Part shown: one piece after another, positions 34,343 through 46,700 of the stretch
Numbering within the stretch: position 1 is the first letter of the stretch
Layout of the letters: every line of letters begins with the position of its first letter
Source of the DNA: Bugula neritina
Lineage: Eukaryota > Bryozoa > Gymnolaemata > Cheilostomatida > Bugulidae
DNA length: 60,000 bases
Direction of reading: 5' to 3'
NCBI GenBank assembly: GCA_964035545.1
Contig: OZ037767.1
Coordinates: forward strand, 32,103,628 to 32,163,627
The notes under the pieces: model-generated
Seen by the model: only the letters and a program-made list of their open reading frames with translations
Told to the model about the DNA's origin: nothing
Databases searched by the model: none
Made by a program: the position numbers and the translations under genes

Positions 34343-36796
34343 ACCTGTATATCTCACCTGTATATCTCACTTATATGACTCACCTGTATGACTCACTTGT
34401 ATGACTCACCTGTATATCTCACCTGTATTCTGTAACAGAGAACTGGGCCGTGGAGCTCTCCCGCTGGTGTCCGTCCCTCAAATACCTCGTGTATCACGGC
34501 AGCGTCACAGAGAGACGAGATCTCCGTCAGCAGATCTTCTACGATAAGGAGTCGTACAACATAATTCTCTCCACGTGAGTTCTAGTGTTCAGCACTGATG
34601 TATAGTCTTGTAGTTGTTATGGTAACTGTAGCCCCAGTGTCTGCTCGCAGGTACAATGTCCTGATGTCTACAGTAGATGACAAGCAAGTCTACAAGAAGC
34701 TAACCTTTCAATACACGGTGCTGGATGAAGCCCACCTCCTCAAGAATATGACCTCCATTAGGTTTAAGAATCTCATGAAAATACAGGTAATGCTCTACCT
34801 GACAGGTACAGCTAGTAATACTCTACCTGACAGGTACAGCTAGTAATACTCTACCTGACAGGTACAGCTGGTCTAGTAATACTCTACCTGACAGGTACAG
34901 CTAGTCTTTCTGGTTGCAGTCAGTGAGACGTCTGCTACTGACAGGAACTCCCTTCCAGAACGACCTGGTGGAACTCATGTCTCTCCTCTGCTTTGTCATG
35001 CCTCACATGTTCATCAACAAGGAGGATCAGTTGAAGAAGATGTTCACCTCTCTGTCTGTACGTCTCTTTGTTCTGTGTATTGATTTCACACTCACAGTGA
35101 TTTCACACTCACATTGATTTCACACTCACATTGATTTCACACTCACAGTTGTTTAATACTCACATTGATTTGACGCTCACATTGATTTAATACTCACAGT
35201 GATTTGACACTCACATTGATTTAATACTCATAGTGATTTGACACTCACATTGATTTAATAATCACAGTGATTTGACACTCACATTGATTTAATACTCACA
35301 TTGATTTGATACTCACAGTGATTAAATAATCACAGTGATTTGACACTCACATTGATTTAATACTCACATTGATTTCACACTCACATTGATTTGACACTCA
35401 CAGTTGTTTAAAACTCACAGTGATTTCACACTCACATTGATTTCACACTCACAGTTGTTTAATACTCACATTGATTTGACGCTCACATTGATTTAATAAT
35501 CACAGTGATTTGACACTCACATTGATTTAATACTCACATTGATTTGACACTCACATTGATTTAATACTCACATTGATTTGATACTCACAGTGACGTATCA
35601 CTTGTATTGTCTCACAACCTCCTATGCAATTCATGATCATGTTTTAAACTGCTTTATCTGAGATTCTAGCGGAGAACTTTTTACTCCAATTCTGTTAACG
35701 GTACTGACACCACCGTAAGGATATCCTGCACTGCTGCTGGCTCTTCCTTGTTAGTCTTTAGAGTTAACCTCTCTATTATAGGTAGAAATACAATCTACAG
35801 GCTTTACACAGTTGTGTTCATTATGGAAAAGTATTAAAATAAGAGTTGGAGTTTGTTAGACAATTGACTGGTTAGCCTGTGAACTGGACGTTGTGTTTTA
35901 CAGAGGAAGGGCGTTGGCACTAACTCCTCCACAAAGTCCTTTGAGGCTGAGAGAATCTTGCATGCTAAGAACATAATGAAGCCGTTTGTGCTGAGACGGT
36001 TAAAGAAAGATGTGCTGAAAGAACTTCCCAACAAGTACAACCACGTGGAGTACGTCAGCATGTGTCCAGCCCAGCAGCAACTCTACTCACAGCTGGCTGA
36101 GAAATACAGCAACCCAGTGAGTGGCGAGGAGACGGCCAAGTTAGATGCAATCTCTCAGCTTAGATTCACTGCGAACCACCACTTGTTGCTAAGACACCGA
36201 TATACAAATAGTATGCTGAAGAAAATGGCTAGTAGGATAATCAGAAAGGTTTGTGATATAGTGGCTTTTATGTGATAATATACTGTACGCTATACACTAT
36301 GATAATATACTGTACACTATACGCTATGATAATATACTATACGCTATACACTATGATAATATGCTATACACTATACACTATAATAATATGCTATACACTA
36401 TACGCTATACACTATGATAATATGCTATACACTATACACTATAATAATATGTTATACGCTATACACTATGACAATATGCTATACGCTATATACTATGATA
36501 ATATGCTATACACTATACACACGAAGGAGCCCACTCACACTGACTGCAATGAAGAGTACGTGTTTGAGGACATGCAGGTGATGAGTGACTACGAACTCCA
36601 CTCCCTCTGTCTCAACTACTCCAGTATGAGGAAATTCTCCCTCACCGACCAAGATATCCTCTGTTCCGGCAAATTCCAGCAGCTCGACCTCATGTTACCT
36701 CTTATCAAGGAAAAGGTACTACTAGTGTTGTACTACTAGTAGTAATAGTACTACTATATACTACTATAGTACTACTAGCACTATATACTACTACTA

Positions 36797-36846
<50 letters not shown>

Positions 36847-39800
36847 ACAGCGCTACTAGTATTATATGCTACTACTACTACTAGTATTACCATAGTACTG
36901 CTACTACTAGTGATACTACTACTACTATTTATACTATTACTAGTACTAGTAATACTATACTGCTGCTACTACTAGCACTACTAGTGATACTACTGTATAC
37001 TACTATACACTATACTGTATACTACTATACACTATACTGTATACTACTATACTACTATACTGTATACTACTATACACTATACTGTATACTACTATATGTT
37101 GTTTTCTTGCAGGGAGAGAAAGTACTAATATTCAGTCAATACAAACTCGTGTTGAACATTCTTGAAGATTATCTGCGCCTGAGAAGCCATTCCTACCTGC
37201 GCCTAGATGGCAGCACACAGGTAGCTGACAGGTAATACTCAGGTAGTACTCAGGTAGTTCACTGGTAGTACTCAGGTAGCTGACAGGTAATACTCAGGTA
37301 GTACTCAGGTAGCTCACAGGTAGTACTCAAGTAGCTTACAGGTAGTGTTCAGGTAGCTCACAGGTGATACTCAGGTAGCTCACAGGTGATACTCAGGTAG
37401 CTCACAGGTGATACTCAGGTAGCTCACAGGTGATACTCAGGTAGCTCACAGGTAGTACTATTGTTTGCAGACTGTCCATGATAGATCAGTTCCGAGATGA
37501 CCCTGATCTCTTCGTGTTCATCCTGTCAACGAGGGCCGGCGGTCTCGGCATTAATCTCACTGTAGCCAACAACGTCATCATCCACGACATCGACTGGAAC
37601 CCCCACAACGACAAGCAGGCTGAGGACAGGTGTCACAGGCTAGGCCAGGAGAAGTGAGTCTATATTCATATGATATGTTGTGATATGATATACTTTGATA
37701 TAGTAATATATGTCGTGATATGATATACTTTGATATAGTAATATATGTCGTGATATGATATACTTTGATATAGTAATATATGTCGTGATATGATATACTT
37801 TGATATAGTAATATATGTCGTGATATGATATACTTTGATATAGTAATATATGTCGTGATATGATATACTTTGATATAGTAATATATGTTGTGATATGATA
37901 TACTTTGATATAGTAATATATGTTGTGATATGATATACTTTGATATAGTAATATATGTTGTGATATGATATACTTTGATATAGTAATATATGTTGTGATA
38001 TGATATACTTTGATATAGTAATATATGTTGTCATATGATATACTTTGATATAGTAATATATGTTGTGATATGATATACTTTGATATAGTAATATATGTTG
38101 TCATATGATATACTTTGATATAGTAATATATGTTGTGATATGATATACTTTGATATAGTAATATATGTTGTGGTATGATATATTGTGATGTGGTATGATA
38201 TGTCCTGGTAATCTTGTAGAGATGTCTACGTAACGCGCCTCGTCTCCAAGGGAACTATTGAGGCGGCCATGTTGGCTAAAGCAGATTTCAAACTGGACTT
38301 AGAGCGGCAAATTCAAAGTGAGTCAGTCAGTAGCTGGAGTTGTGGCTCTTGCAATGTGAAGCCATTAGTTTGTGTTTCAATGGAGTTGTCTTGCCTTTTT
38401 GGAACTCCTTGTAGGAAGTTATTACTATTTGAGAAAGTGAATGATGCCATCATACTCTAGTAATTATCTTGAGAGAGTTGAGGTTTTGGTCTGTGCATGT
38501 ATTGATTAGTCATTAGATATATCTCATTTAGTTCTAGTAATTAACCTGCCATCTGGTGCACGAGTTGTTTCCATGGTAACAGGTGTAATCCAAAGCAACA
38601 TCTTCCTTGTATAGCTTTCTCTGACTCAGCAGTGTAATCAGTGAGCTTAATGAGCTGTTTACACTCATAAGTTTAGCAACTCTCTTGTCCTTTTATATCC
38701 CTGTATCATTATATCTTATCATAGTATCATTATATCCCTGTATCATAGTATCCCTGTATCATTATATCCCTGTATCATAGTATCCCTGTATCATTATATC
38801 CCTGTATCATTATATCCCTGTATCATAGTATCCCTGTATCATTATATCCCTGTATCATAGTATCCCTGTATCATTATATCCCTGTATCATTATATCCCTG
38901 TATCATTATATCCCTGTATCATTATATCCCTGTATCATTATATCCCTGTATCATTATATCCCTGTATCATTATATCCCTGTATCATTATATCCCTGTATC
39001 ATTATATCCCTGTATCATAGTATCCCTGTATCATAGTATCCCTGTATCATTATATCCCTGTATCATTATATCCCTGTATCATAGTATCCCTGTATCATTA
39101 TATCCCTGTATCATTATATCCCTGTATCATAGTATCCCTGTATCATAGTATCCCTGTATCATAGTATCCCTGTATCATTATATCCCTGTATCATTATATC
39201 CCTGTATCATAGTATCCCTGTATCATTATATCCCTGTATCATTGTATCCCTGTATCATAGTATCCCTGTATCATTATATCCCTGTATCATTATATCCCTG
39301 TATCATAGTATCCCTGTATCATAGTATCCCTGTATCATAGTATCCCTGTATCATTATATCCCTGTATCATTATATCCCTGTATCATTATATCCCTGTATC
39401 ATAGTATCCCTGTATCATTATATCCCTGTATCATAGTATCCCTGTATCATTATATCCCTGTATCATTGTATCCCTGTATCATAGTATCCCTGTATCATTA
39501 TATCCCTGTATTATTATATCCCTGTATCATTATATCCCTGTATCATTATATCCCTGTATCATTATATCCCTGTATCATTATATCCCTGTATCATTGTATC
39601 CCTGTATCATAGTATCCCTGTATCATTATATCCCTGTATCATTGTATCCCTGTATCATAGTATCCCTGTATCATTATATCCCTGTATCATTATATCCCTG
39701 TATCATAGTATCCCTGTATCATAGTATCCCTGTATCATAGTATCCCTGTATCATTATATCCCTGTATCATAGTATCCCTGTATTATTATATCCCTGTATC

Positions 39801-42606
39801 ATTATATCCCTGTATCATAGTATCCCTGTATCATTATATCCCTGTATCATTATATCCCTGTATCATAGTATCCCTGTATCATTATATCCCTGTATCATTA
39901 TATCCCTGTATCATTATATCCCTGTATCATAGTATCCCTGTATCATAGTATCCCTGTATCATAGTATCCCTGTATCATTATATCCCTGTATCATTATATC
40001 CCTGTATCATTATATCCCTGTATCATTATATCCCTGTATCACAGTATCCCTGTATCACAGTATCCCTGTATCATAGTATCCCTGTATCATAGTATCCCTG
40101 TATCATTATATCCCTGTATCATTATATCCCTGTATCATTATATCCCTGTATCATTATATCCCTGTATCATTATATCCCTGTATCATAGTATCCCTGTATC
40201 ATAGTATCCCTGTATCATAGTATCCCTGTATCATTATATCCCTGTATCATTATATCCCTGTATCATTATATCCCTGTATCATTATATCCCTGTATCACAG
40301 TATCCCTGTATCACAGTATCCCTGTATCATTATATCCCTGTATCATTATATCCCTGTATCACAGTATCCCTGTATCACAGTATCCCTGTATCATAGTATC
40401 CCTGTATCATAGTATCCCTGTATCATTATATCCCTGTATCATTATATCCCTGTATCATTATATCCCTGTATCATAGTATCCCTGTATCACAGTATCCCTG
40501 TATCATAGTATCCCTGTATCATAGTATCCCTGTATCATTATATCCCTGTATCATAGTATCCCTGTATCATTATATCCCTGTATCATAGTATCCCTGTATC
40601 ATAGTATCCCTGTATCATAGTATCCCTGTATCATAGTATCCCTGTATCATAGTATCCCTGTATCATAGTATCCCTGTATCATAGTATCCCTGTATCATAG
40701 TATCCCTGTATCATTATATCCCTGTATCATTATATCCCTGTATCATAGTATCCCTGTATCATAGTATCCCTGTATCATAGTATCCCTGTATCATTATATC
40801 CCTGTATCATTATATCCCTGTATCATTATATCCCTGTATCATAGTATCCCTGTATCATTATATCCCTGTATCATAGTATCCCTGTATCATAGTATCCCTG
40901 TATCATTATATCCCTGTATCATAGTATCCCTGTATCATAGTATCCCTGTATCATTATATCCCTGTATCATTATATCCCTGTATCATAGTATCCCTGTATC
41001 ATAGTATCCCTGTATCATTATATCCCTGTATCATAGTATCCCTGTATCATAGTATCCCTGTATCATTATATCCCTGTATCATTATATCCCTGTATCATTA
41101 TATCCCTGTATCATAGTATCCCTGTATCATTATATCCCTGTATCATTGTATCCCTGTATCATAGTATCCCTGTATCATTATATCCCTGTATCATTATATC
41201 CCTGTATCATAGTATCCCTGTATCATTGTATCCCTGTATCATAGTATCCCTGTATCATTATATCCCTGTATCATTATATCCCTGTATCATTATATCCCTG
41301 TATCATTATATCCCTGTATCATAGTATCCCTGTATCATTATATCCCTGTATCACAGTATCCCTGTATCATAGTATCCCTGTATCATAGTATCCCTGTATC
41401 ATAGTATCCCTGTATCATAGTATCCCTGTATCATTATATCCCTGTATCATTATATCCCTGTATCATAGTATCCCTGTATCATTATATCCCTGTATCATAG
41501 TATCCCTGTATCATTATATCCCTGTATCATTATATCCCTGTATCATTATATCCCTGTATCATTATATCCCTGTATCATAGTATCCCTGTATCATTATATC
41601 CCTGTATCACAGTATCCCTGTATCATAGTATCCCTGTATCATAGTATCCCTGTATCATAGTATCCCTGTATCATAGTATCCCTGTATCATTATATCCCTG
41701 TATCATTATATCCCTGTATCATTATATCCCTGTATCATTATATCCCTGTATCATTATATCCCTGTATCATAGTATCCCTGTATCATAGTATCCCTGTATC
41801 ATAGTATCCCTGTATCATTATATCCCTGTATCATTATATCCCTGTATCATTATATCCCTGTATCATTATATCCCTGTATCATAGTATCCCTGTATCATAG
41901 TATCCCTGTATCATAGTATCCCTGTATCATTATATCCCTGTATCATAGTATCCCTGTATCATTATATCCCTGTATCATAGTATCCCTGTATTATTATATC
42001 CCTGTATCACAGTATCCCTGTATCATTATATCCCTGTATCATTATATCCCTGTATCATTATATCCCTGTATCATAGTATCCCTGTATCATTATATCCCTG
42101 TATCATTATATCCCTGTATCATTATATCCCTGTATCATTATATCCCTGTATCATAGTATCGTATTATAGTAACATTATATCGCTCTATTGTATCATGTAC
42201 CTGTAGTTAATAAATAGTAACTCATTCTTTTGATTTAATCACCAGCTGACGCTGGTCAGCAGTTTTTAAAAATATCCCATTATGATTCATTTGATTATTC
42301 TGCAGCATTTAAGCCCTCTTTATTACCATGTTTATATATAAACAGCAAAAGCGTTTTCTAATCATCTGTTTTAAGTAATATGACCTGCATGATTTGGTTT
42401 TTGAAATTAATTTATAACTGACTGTTAAATTTGAAAGCCATCGTCAAGCAATCTGTAGAAAGTAGATTGTAGTAGGTATTCCACCTCAGTATATTGTGAG
42501 TTGCCTCCCCTGTGCTGTAGAGGGAGACGCTAAAGATACTAATGTGGACGCTGTCACAATGCTGAAGGAAACTCTCTCCTTATGGACAACTAGTAACAAG
42601 TCATAA
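31249..42606 (+). CDS. SMARCAD1: SMARCAD1 (Fun30-type SNF2 chromatin remodeler), complete
   Basis: Sixteen exons: 31249-31286, 31644-31867, 31970-32083, 32320-32405, 32592-32741, 32836-33028, 34048-34254, 34439-34574, 34651-34786, 34920-35057, 35904-36248, 36527-36715, 37113-37231, 37471-37653, 38220-38317, 42521-42606 (TAA). They total 2,442 bases, 813 aa, in one frame. Residues about 45-84 form one CUE-like ubiquitin-binding domain ([11 protein letters not shown], then DEAEQKLI). The SNF2 ATPase follows: [16 protein letters not shown], Walker A DEMGLGKT (302-309), DEAH (408-411), [11 protein letters not shown], then helicase C with [21 protein letters not shown] and [11 protein letters not shown] (741-751). 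Short REPTH-like and FEDM motifs after residue 589 are typical of SMARCAD1. The family remodels nucleosomes at replication forks and double-strand breaks. Human SMARCAD1 is 1,026 aa with two CUE domains; only one is seen here and the N-terminus is shorter. The first exon is the least certain. The last intron is 4.2 kb, mostly one 16-bp repeat. Confidence 0.96.
32110..32319. repeat. agtcacactgactactagct repeats, SMARCAD1 intron
   Basis: About 9 copies of 18-27 bp, ending just before the acceptor of exon 32320-32405; the last unit (cactgactgttgtag) supplies the acceptor itself. Confidence 0.85.
32406..32575. repeat. gtatgtatcaa decamer array after a 5' splice site, SMARCAD1 intron
   Basis: Fifteen or so 10-bp units (tcaagtatgta, tcaggtctgtc) right after the donor gtatgt of exon 32320-32405. 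Most copies repeat a gtatgt donor-like core. Confidence 0.85.
33029..34030. repeat. 20-bp cacacctagcctgtctccct minisatellite, about 48 copies
   Basis: Fills the intron between exons 32836-33028 and 34048-34254. A 24-bp variant with cacacatacttag recurs at intervals and gives a higher-order pattern. Confidence 0.95.
34277..34340. repeat. (TA)n dinucleotide microsatellite
   Basis: About 32 uninterrupted TA dinucleotides in the SMARCAD1 intron after 34254, followed by a few tatctcacctg units. Confidence 0.97.
34787..34912. repeat. ctctacctgacaggtacagc donor-bearing repeat, SMARCAD1 intron
   Basis: Four copies of a 28-33 bp unit directly following exon 34651-34786 (ATACAG/gtaatg). Each unit repeats acag/gta, an AG-GT core. 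Confidence 0.85.
35085..35600. repeat. 16-bp actcacattgattt minisatellite, SMARCAD1 intron
   Basis: About 31 copies with variants (acagtgattt, acagttgttt, aatcac). Between exons 34920-35057 and 35904-36248. Confidence 0.92.
36255..36526. repeat. ctatacactatgataatatg repeats up to a 3' splice site, SMARCAD1 intron
   Basis: About 11 copies of a 19-30 bp unit; the final unit runs into the acceptor acacacgaag/GAG of exon 36527-36715, a weak acceptor supported by the family's EPTH motif. Confidence 0.88.
36716..37105. repeat. CTA trinucleotides and actatactgtatactacta units, SMARCAD1 intron
   Basis: A pure (CTA)n run near 36790-36845, then a 22-bp tatac-rich unit repeated four times at 36990-37095. 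Confidence 0.9.
37232..37465. repeat. Donor-derived gtagctcacaggtgatactc array, SMARCAD1 intron
   Basis: Exon 37113-37231 ends ACACAGGTAGCTGACAG/gtaatactc. The intron is then about ten 21-22 bp units that repeat caggtagctcacaggt, a copy of those last exon bases and the donor. Confidence 0.92.
37660..38205. repeat. 35-bp gatatgatatactttgatat minisatellite, about 15 copies
   Basis: Nearly identical copies with a blockwise cg/tg difference (tatgtcgtg in the first copies, tatgttgtg in the later ones), in the intron before exon 38220-38317. Confidence 0.95.
38695..42165. repeat. 16-bp tatccctgtatcatta satellite-like array, about 215 copies
   Basis: A 3.5-kb array in the last SMARCAD1 intron. Unit length is almost constant at 16 bp. 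Nearly all variation sits at two or three adjacent positions, giving mainly two unit types (tatcattatatccctg and tatcatagtatccctg), plus rare tatcacag, tatcattg and tattatta forms, in an irregular order. Confidence 0.98.
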
Positions 42607-42926
42607 CTACTACCTCTAGAGCTCTTTGAGATTCTGTGAGAGCTCATTGGTACAGTTTGTAGACAAAGACACCCTGTAGATCTCAATGCTGTATACTCAC
42701 ACCCTGTAGATATCATACACTCGCACCTTGTGAAGCTATGGACACATGTCTTCTCTCAAACAGTCCGATGTTCGCATTGATAAACAAATACCTTAGAGAA
42801 CCTTGTTTTAGCTGTCTCACCACAAACCGTGTAAAGTTTATTTTTATCTCGAGGTCTGTCGCACTTTGTGCAATATTTTGCCAAAAGTTTCATTATTTTT
42901 GTAATGATATTCCATTTTATATAGTC

Positions 42927-42932
42927 AATAAA
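42927..42932 (+). terminator. Polyadenylation signal AATAAA, SMARCAD1
   Basis: Canonical hexamer about 320 bases after the TAA at 42606, followed by a T-rich stretch. Confidence 0.55.
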
Positions 42933-43127
42933 ATAATAATTTTATTTGCTTCACTTCTTAAAGCTTACGTTGGCTACTGAGTTTCAAAGGATACTCTTTT
43001 TGTTTCTACTTTGTTTCCCTGTACTAACATCTTACACAAGAGTCAGCGAAAGGTGCTGCCCTGTGTGATGGCTGATGGTACATAAATTACCTTACTTAAC
43101 TAAGCCGGGCTACCATACCTCCACCAT

Positions 43128-43412
43128 ACCTGTCCAGCTGTTGCACCACACTGGGCCAGCTGTACCACACTGGGCCAGCTGTTGTACCACACTGGGCCAG
43201 CTGTACCACACTGGGCCAGCTGTTGCACCACAATGGGCCAGCTGTTGTACCACACTGGGCCAGCTGTACCACGCTGGGCCAGCTGTACCACACTGGGCCA
43301 GCTGTACCACACCGGGCCAGCTGTACCACACTGGGCCATGTGTACCTTACCGGGCCAGCTGTACCACACTGGGCCATGTGTACCTTACTGGGCCAGCTGT
43401 ACCCTGGCACAC
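43128..43412. repeat. 19-bp ctgggccagctgtaccaca minisatellite, intergenic
   Basis: About 14 copies of a GC-richer unit (gctgttgtac length variants, gccatgtgtacctta variants). The only sizeable array here that lies outside a gene. Confidence 0.92.
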
Positions 43413-43774
43413 GTCTCTCTTTTCCGTCTTGCCTTCTAAATGACTCAACCATCTCAAACCTGATGCCAAAACACAAACACCATCAAAATATACTTGTGCT
43501 GTGACAATTACTCTAAATAGCCCAGTTTCTACACTTGGAAGTATCTATATCAAGGGATAGTCTAGTGTACCTCCCGTACTCCTTCAGTTGTGACTAATTA
43601 AGCTAAGGTAGTTGTACCAGTCAATGTAGTTGAGTGATATCACCGCACCTGTCTGCGTGGCTAATTGAGCTCTACGGCTAATTGATCTCTACGAGTATTT
43701 AACTGAGTGCTCAGTGCAACTTCTCACAGAAGTGAAACTCGTACCAACAGCTGTTGGCTGCTAAATTATCCAGG

Positions 43775-46700
43775 ATGAAGTCTCGGAGCAAAATCTTTTT
43801 TCTGTGTCTAACACTGTTGGGTAAGTACAATATCTACCTGTACCATATCTACCTGTACTAGTTACCTGTACCATATCTACCTGTACAATATCTACCTGTA
43901 CAAGTCACCTGTTAATAACTACCAGTGTCTGCTACCTGTATCACGTAGTTGTGAACTTGGAGGCTAGACTAAGGCTCAGACGTCTCAGAAACCGGGGCGG
44001 TACGAGCACCTTATCACCCTTGACCACGTCACGTGCCGTAGTCGATCCCCGTGATACATCATACCCTCATGGATTTTCTCTCAGATTCCGACCAATAGCA
44101 GGTGAGATAATATTCACTGGAACCGCCCATAGCTGCTTGTATGAAATTTATTCATTTAGTATAGAATTGAGTATATAATGTAGTATAGAACATTATGTTA
44201 TTGAATTATGTTGTTATACCTCCAACATTATATGTTTTACTGTGTCTTTGGAAGAACTGGTTATAAACAGGAGTTTCTGTTAAATATATATCTCCTGTTA
44301 TTGTGCCCTAGGAATCCGTCTACCTGCCCCTGTATCCACTCGTACAACCCCTACAACCACCCCTACAACCCCTGCATCCACTCCTACAACCCCTGCATCT
44401 ACTCCTACAACCCCTGCATCCACCACTACAACCCCTGCATCCACCCCTACAACCCCTGCATCCACCACAGCTAGACCCGCTCCTCTAAGGCCACCTCCAG
44501 CTCCTGCCAGCGACGCTCCAGTTCACGACCCTCTGGACAGCGGGCAGCAGGCTGTGGTTGCTGACCAACTGAGAAATATCGGCACTGGAAAGGGCAGCAG
44601 GTCAAGCCAGGTGGGTCTGTCTACCTGTGTGTCTGCCTGTGTGTCTGTTGATAGGTGACTCACAAGTGTTGCAAAATCCCAAGGTCTTTCCTTGGCAGCT
44701 TAAGTAGATGTTCCGTTTTGCATCTTTTACAATGTATTCTAAAGAAGCTTTGAAATTCAGGAACTTTTAAATACCAGGTCAATGTAGTAGGCTCGCAGTA
44801 AATATCTCGTTACAGGTGACACCCTCCACCAAGTCCACCAGACCAACCACTCTGGAGAAGTCGGGCTCACTCGGCTCTAAGATGAGGCAGGACGTTGGAG
44901 ATGAGGGAAGCGATCAGCCTACAAACAACTCAGATGATGCCCTGCTCGTTGAGCTCTTTGAAGACGAAGCACTGAAGTTTACCAAACCTCGCAATGTTGC
45001 GCACATGAGTATGCCTGGCCCTCCGCCCACTCTGTCTCGGCCGTCAGCAACTATTTCCAGTCGGGGCGGTGCTGACTCTGGCAGCGATGGTCCTGGTGAG
45101 ATATTATGCTGCGTGCCACATTATTCACTACTTTGTCATTTCAATATAATATAATATTTCAGCCCTATATAAGTAATACCTTAGCATGATGTATTGTTAT
45201 GCTGTATTGCTTGTTTTGAGCACAGGTTTAAATTGCTGGGACATAATTGCTTATTTTGCCAATTTGTTTTCGTTTGTCTTTCACTAATCTCTGCACTCAC
45301 TCACTGCGCTCTCTCACTCTCTGCCTCATCAGTTGACAACCCAGGCAGGTAATCCCTTTCCCTAATGTCATAGTAGTCAGCGCGTGTCTCAGTAGTAAAT
45401 GATGTGTCACCACTGACCATAAGCTGTATAGTGGTTGTGACCAGCTATGCAAGTGGTTGTTACATAGTAAGATGTCATTAGCATTGCATGATGTCATCCT
45501 GGTCCAGTGTTGTGACCAGCTATGCAAGTGCTTGTTACATAGTAAGATGTCATTAGCATTGCATGATGTCATCCTGGTCCAGTGTTGTGACCAGCTATGC
45601 AAGTGGTTGTTACATAGTAAGATGTCATTAGCATTGCATGATGTCATCTTGGTCCAGTGTTGTGACCAGCTATGCAAGTGCTTGTTTTTGAGCTACAAGT
45701 GTATTTATTGCTCAGTGAGCTAAGGGGGTACAGCATTGTAAAATTATCAGAAATTCCTGGTTTCATTGAAACTTCTGTTATGTTAGGATGTCAGCTAAAA
45801 TTTATTTTGGGAGTCAAACCTTAATAGATTTTAACTTTTTGCAACTAATGTTTGAGAGTTAATTTGGGAGACATCATACTCGTATGTTATAGAACATCAC
45901 ACTATATTATAGTACAATATATCATATAACACAGCATCATATCATATACTACACAGCATCATATCATATACTACACAGCATCATATCATATATTACACAG
46001 CATCATATCATATATTACACAGCATCATATCATATACTACACAGCATCATATCATATACTACACAGCATCATATCATATATTACACAGCATCATATCATA
46101 TATTACACAGCATCATATCATATATTACACAGCATCATATTATATATTACACAGCATCATATCATATATTACACAGCATCATATCATATATTACACAGCA
46201 TCATATCATATATTACACAGCATCATATCATATATTACACAGCATCATATCATATATTACACAGCATCATATCATATATTACACAGCATCATATCATATA
46301 TTACACAGCATCATATCATATACTACACAGCATCATATCATATATTACACAGCATCATATCATATATTACACAGCATCATATCATATGATATGCCATTGC
46401 AGCAAGCAGGCGTGTTGATAGTTATGGTACAGAGTTCTGGTTAGCCTTCATGGACAACAGAGTGGAGGTGCCAGTGAATCAACCTCTAGAGATCTATGTG
46501 ACGGCTGCACATTACGCAGACGGAGCCAAGGCTACAGTTAGCCTGTGGTACTACAACCCGTACGGCAGACGGGAGGAGGTGTTTGATCAGACGGAGGTTC
46601 ACTCAGACAGCGTGAAGATTCTTACAGTGCCAGCGTATATGAGAAATGTTGGTGAGTCGATCACATGATATACTCTCTATACACTCTCTGTATACACATC

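Larger units (their letters stand above)
42607..43774. other. Intergenic region with the SMARCAD1 polyadenylation signal
   Basis: AATAAA at 42927-42932 lies about 320 bases after the SMARCAD1 stop. A 19-bp GC-richer array occupies 43128-43412. The segment 43500-43774 is unique sequence and should contain the promoter and 5' UTR of the next gene. The ORFs in the array are repeat artefacts. Confidence 0.65.

Noticed and set aside
38695-42165. Tandem array as a CRISPR array
   Set aside because: The units are contiguous with no unique spacers, and the context is a spliced eukaryotic gene.
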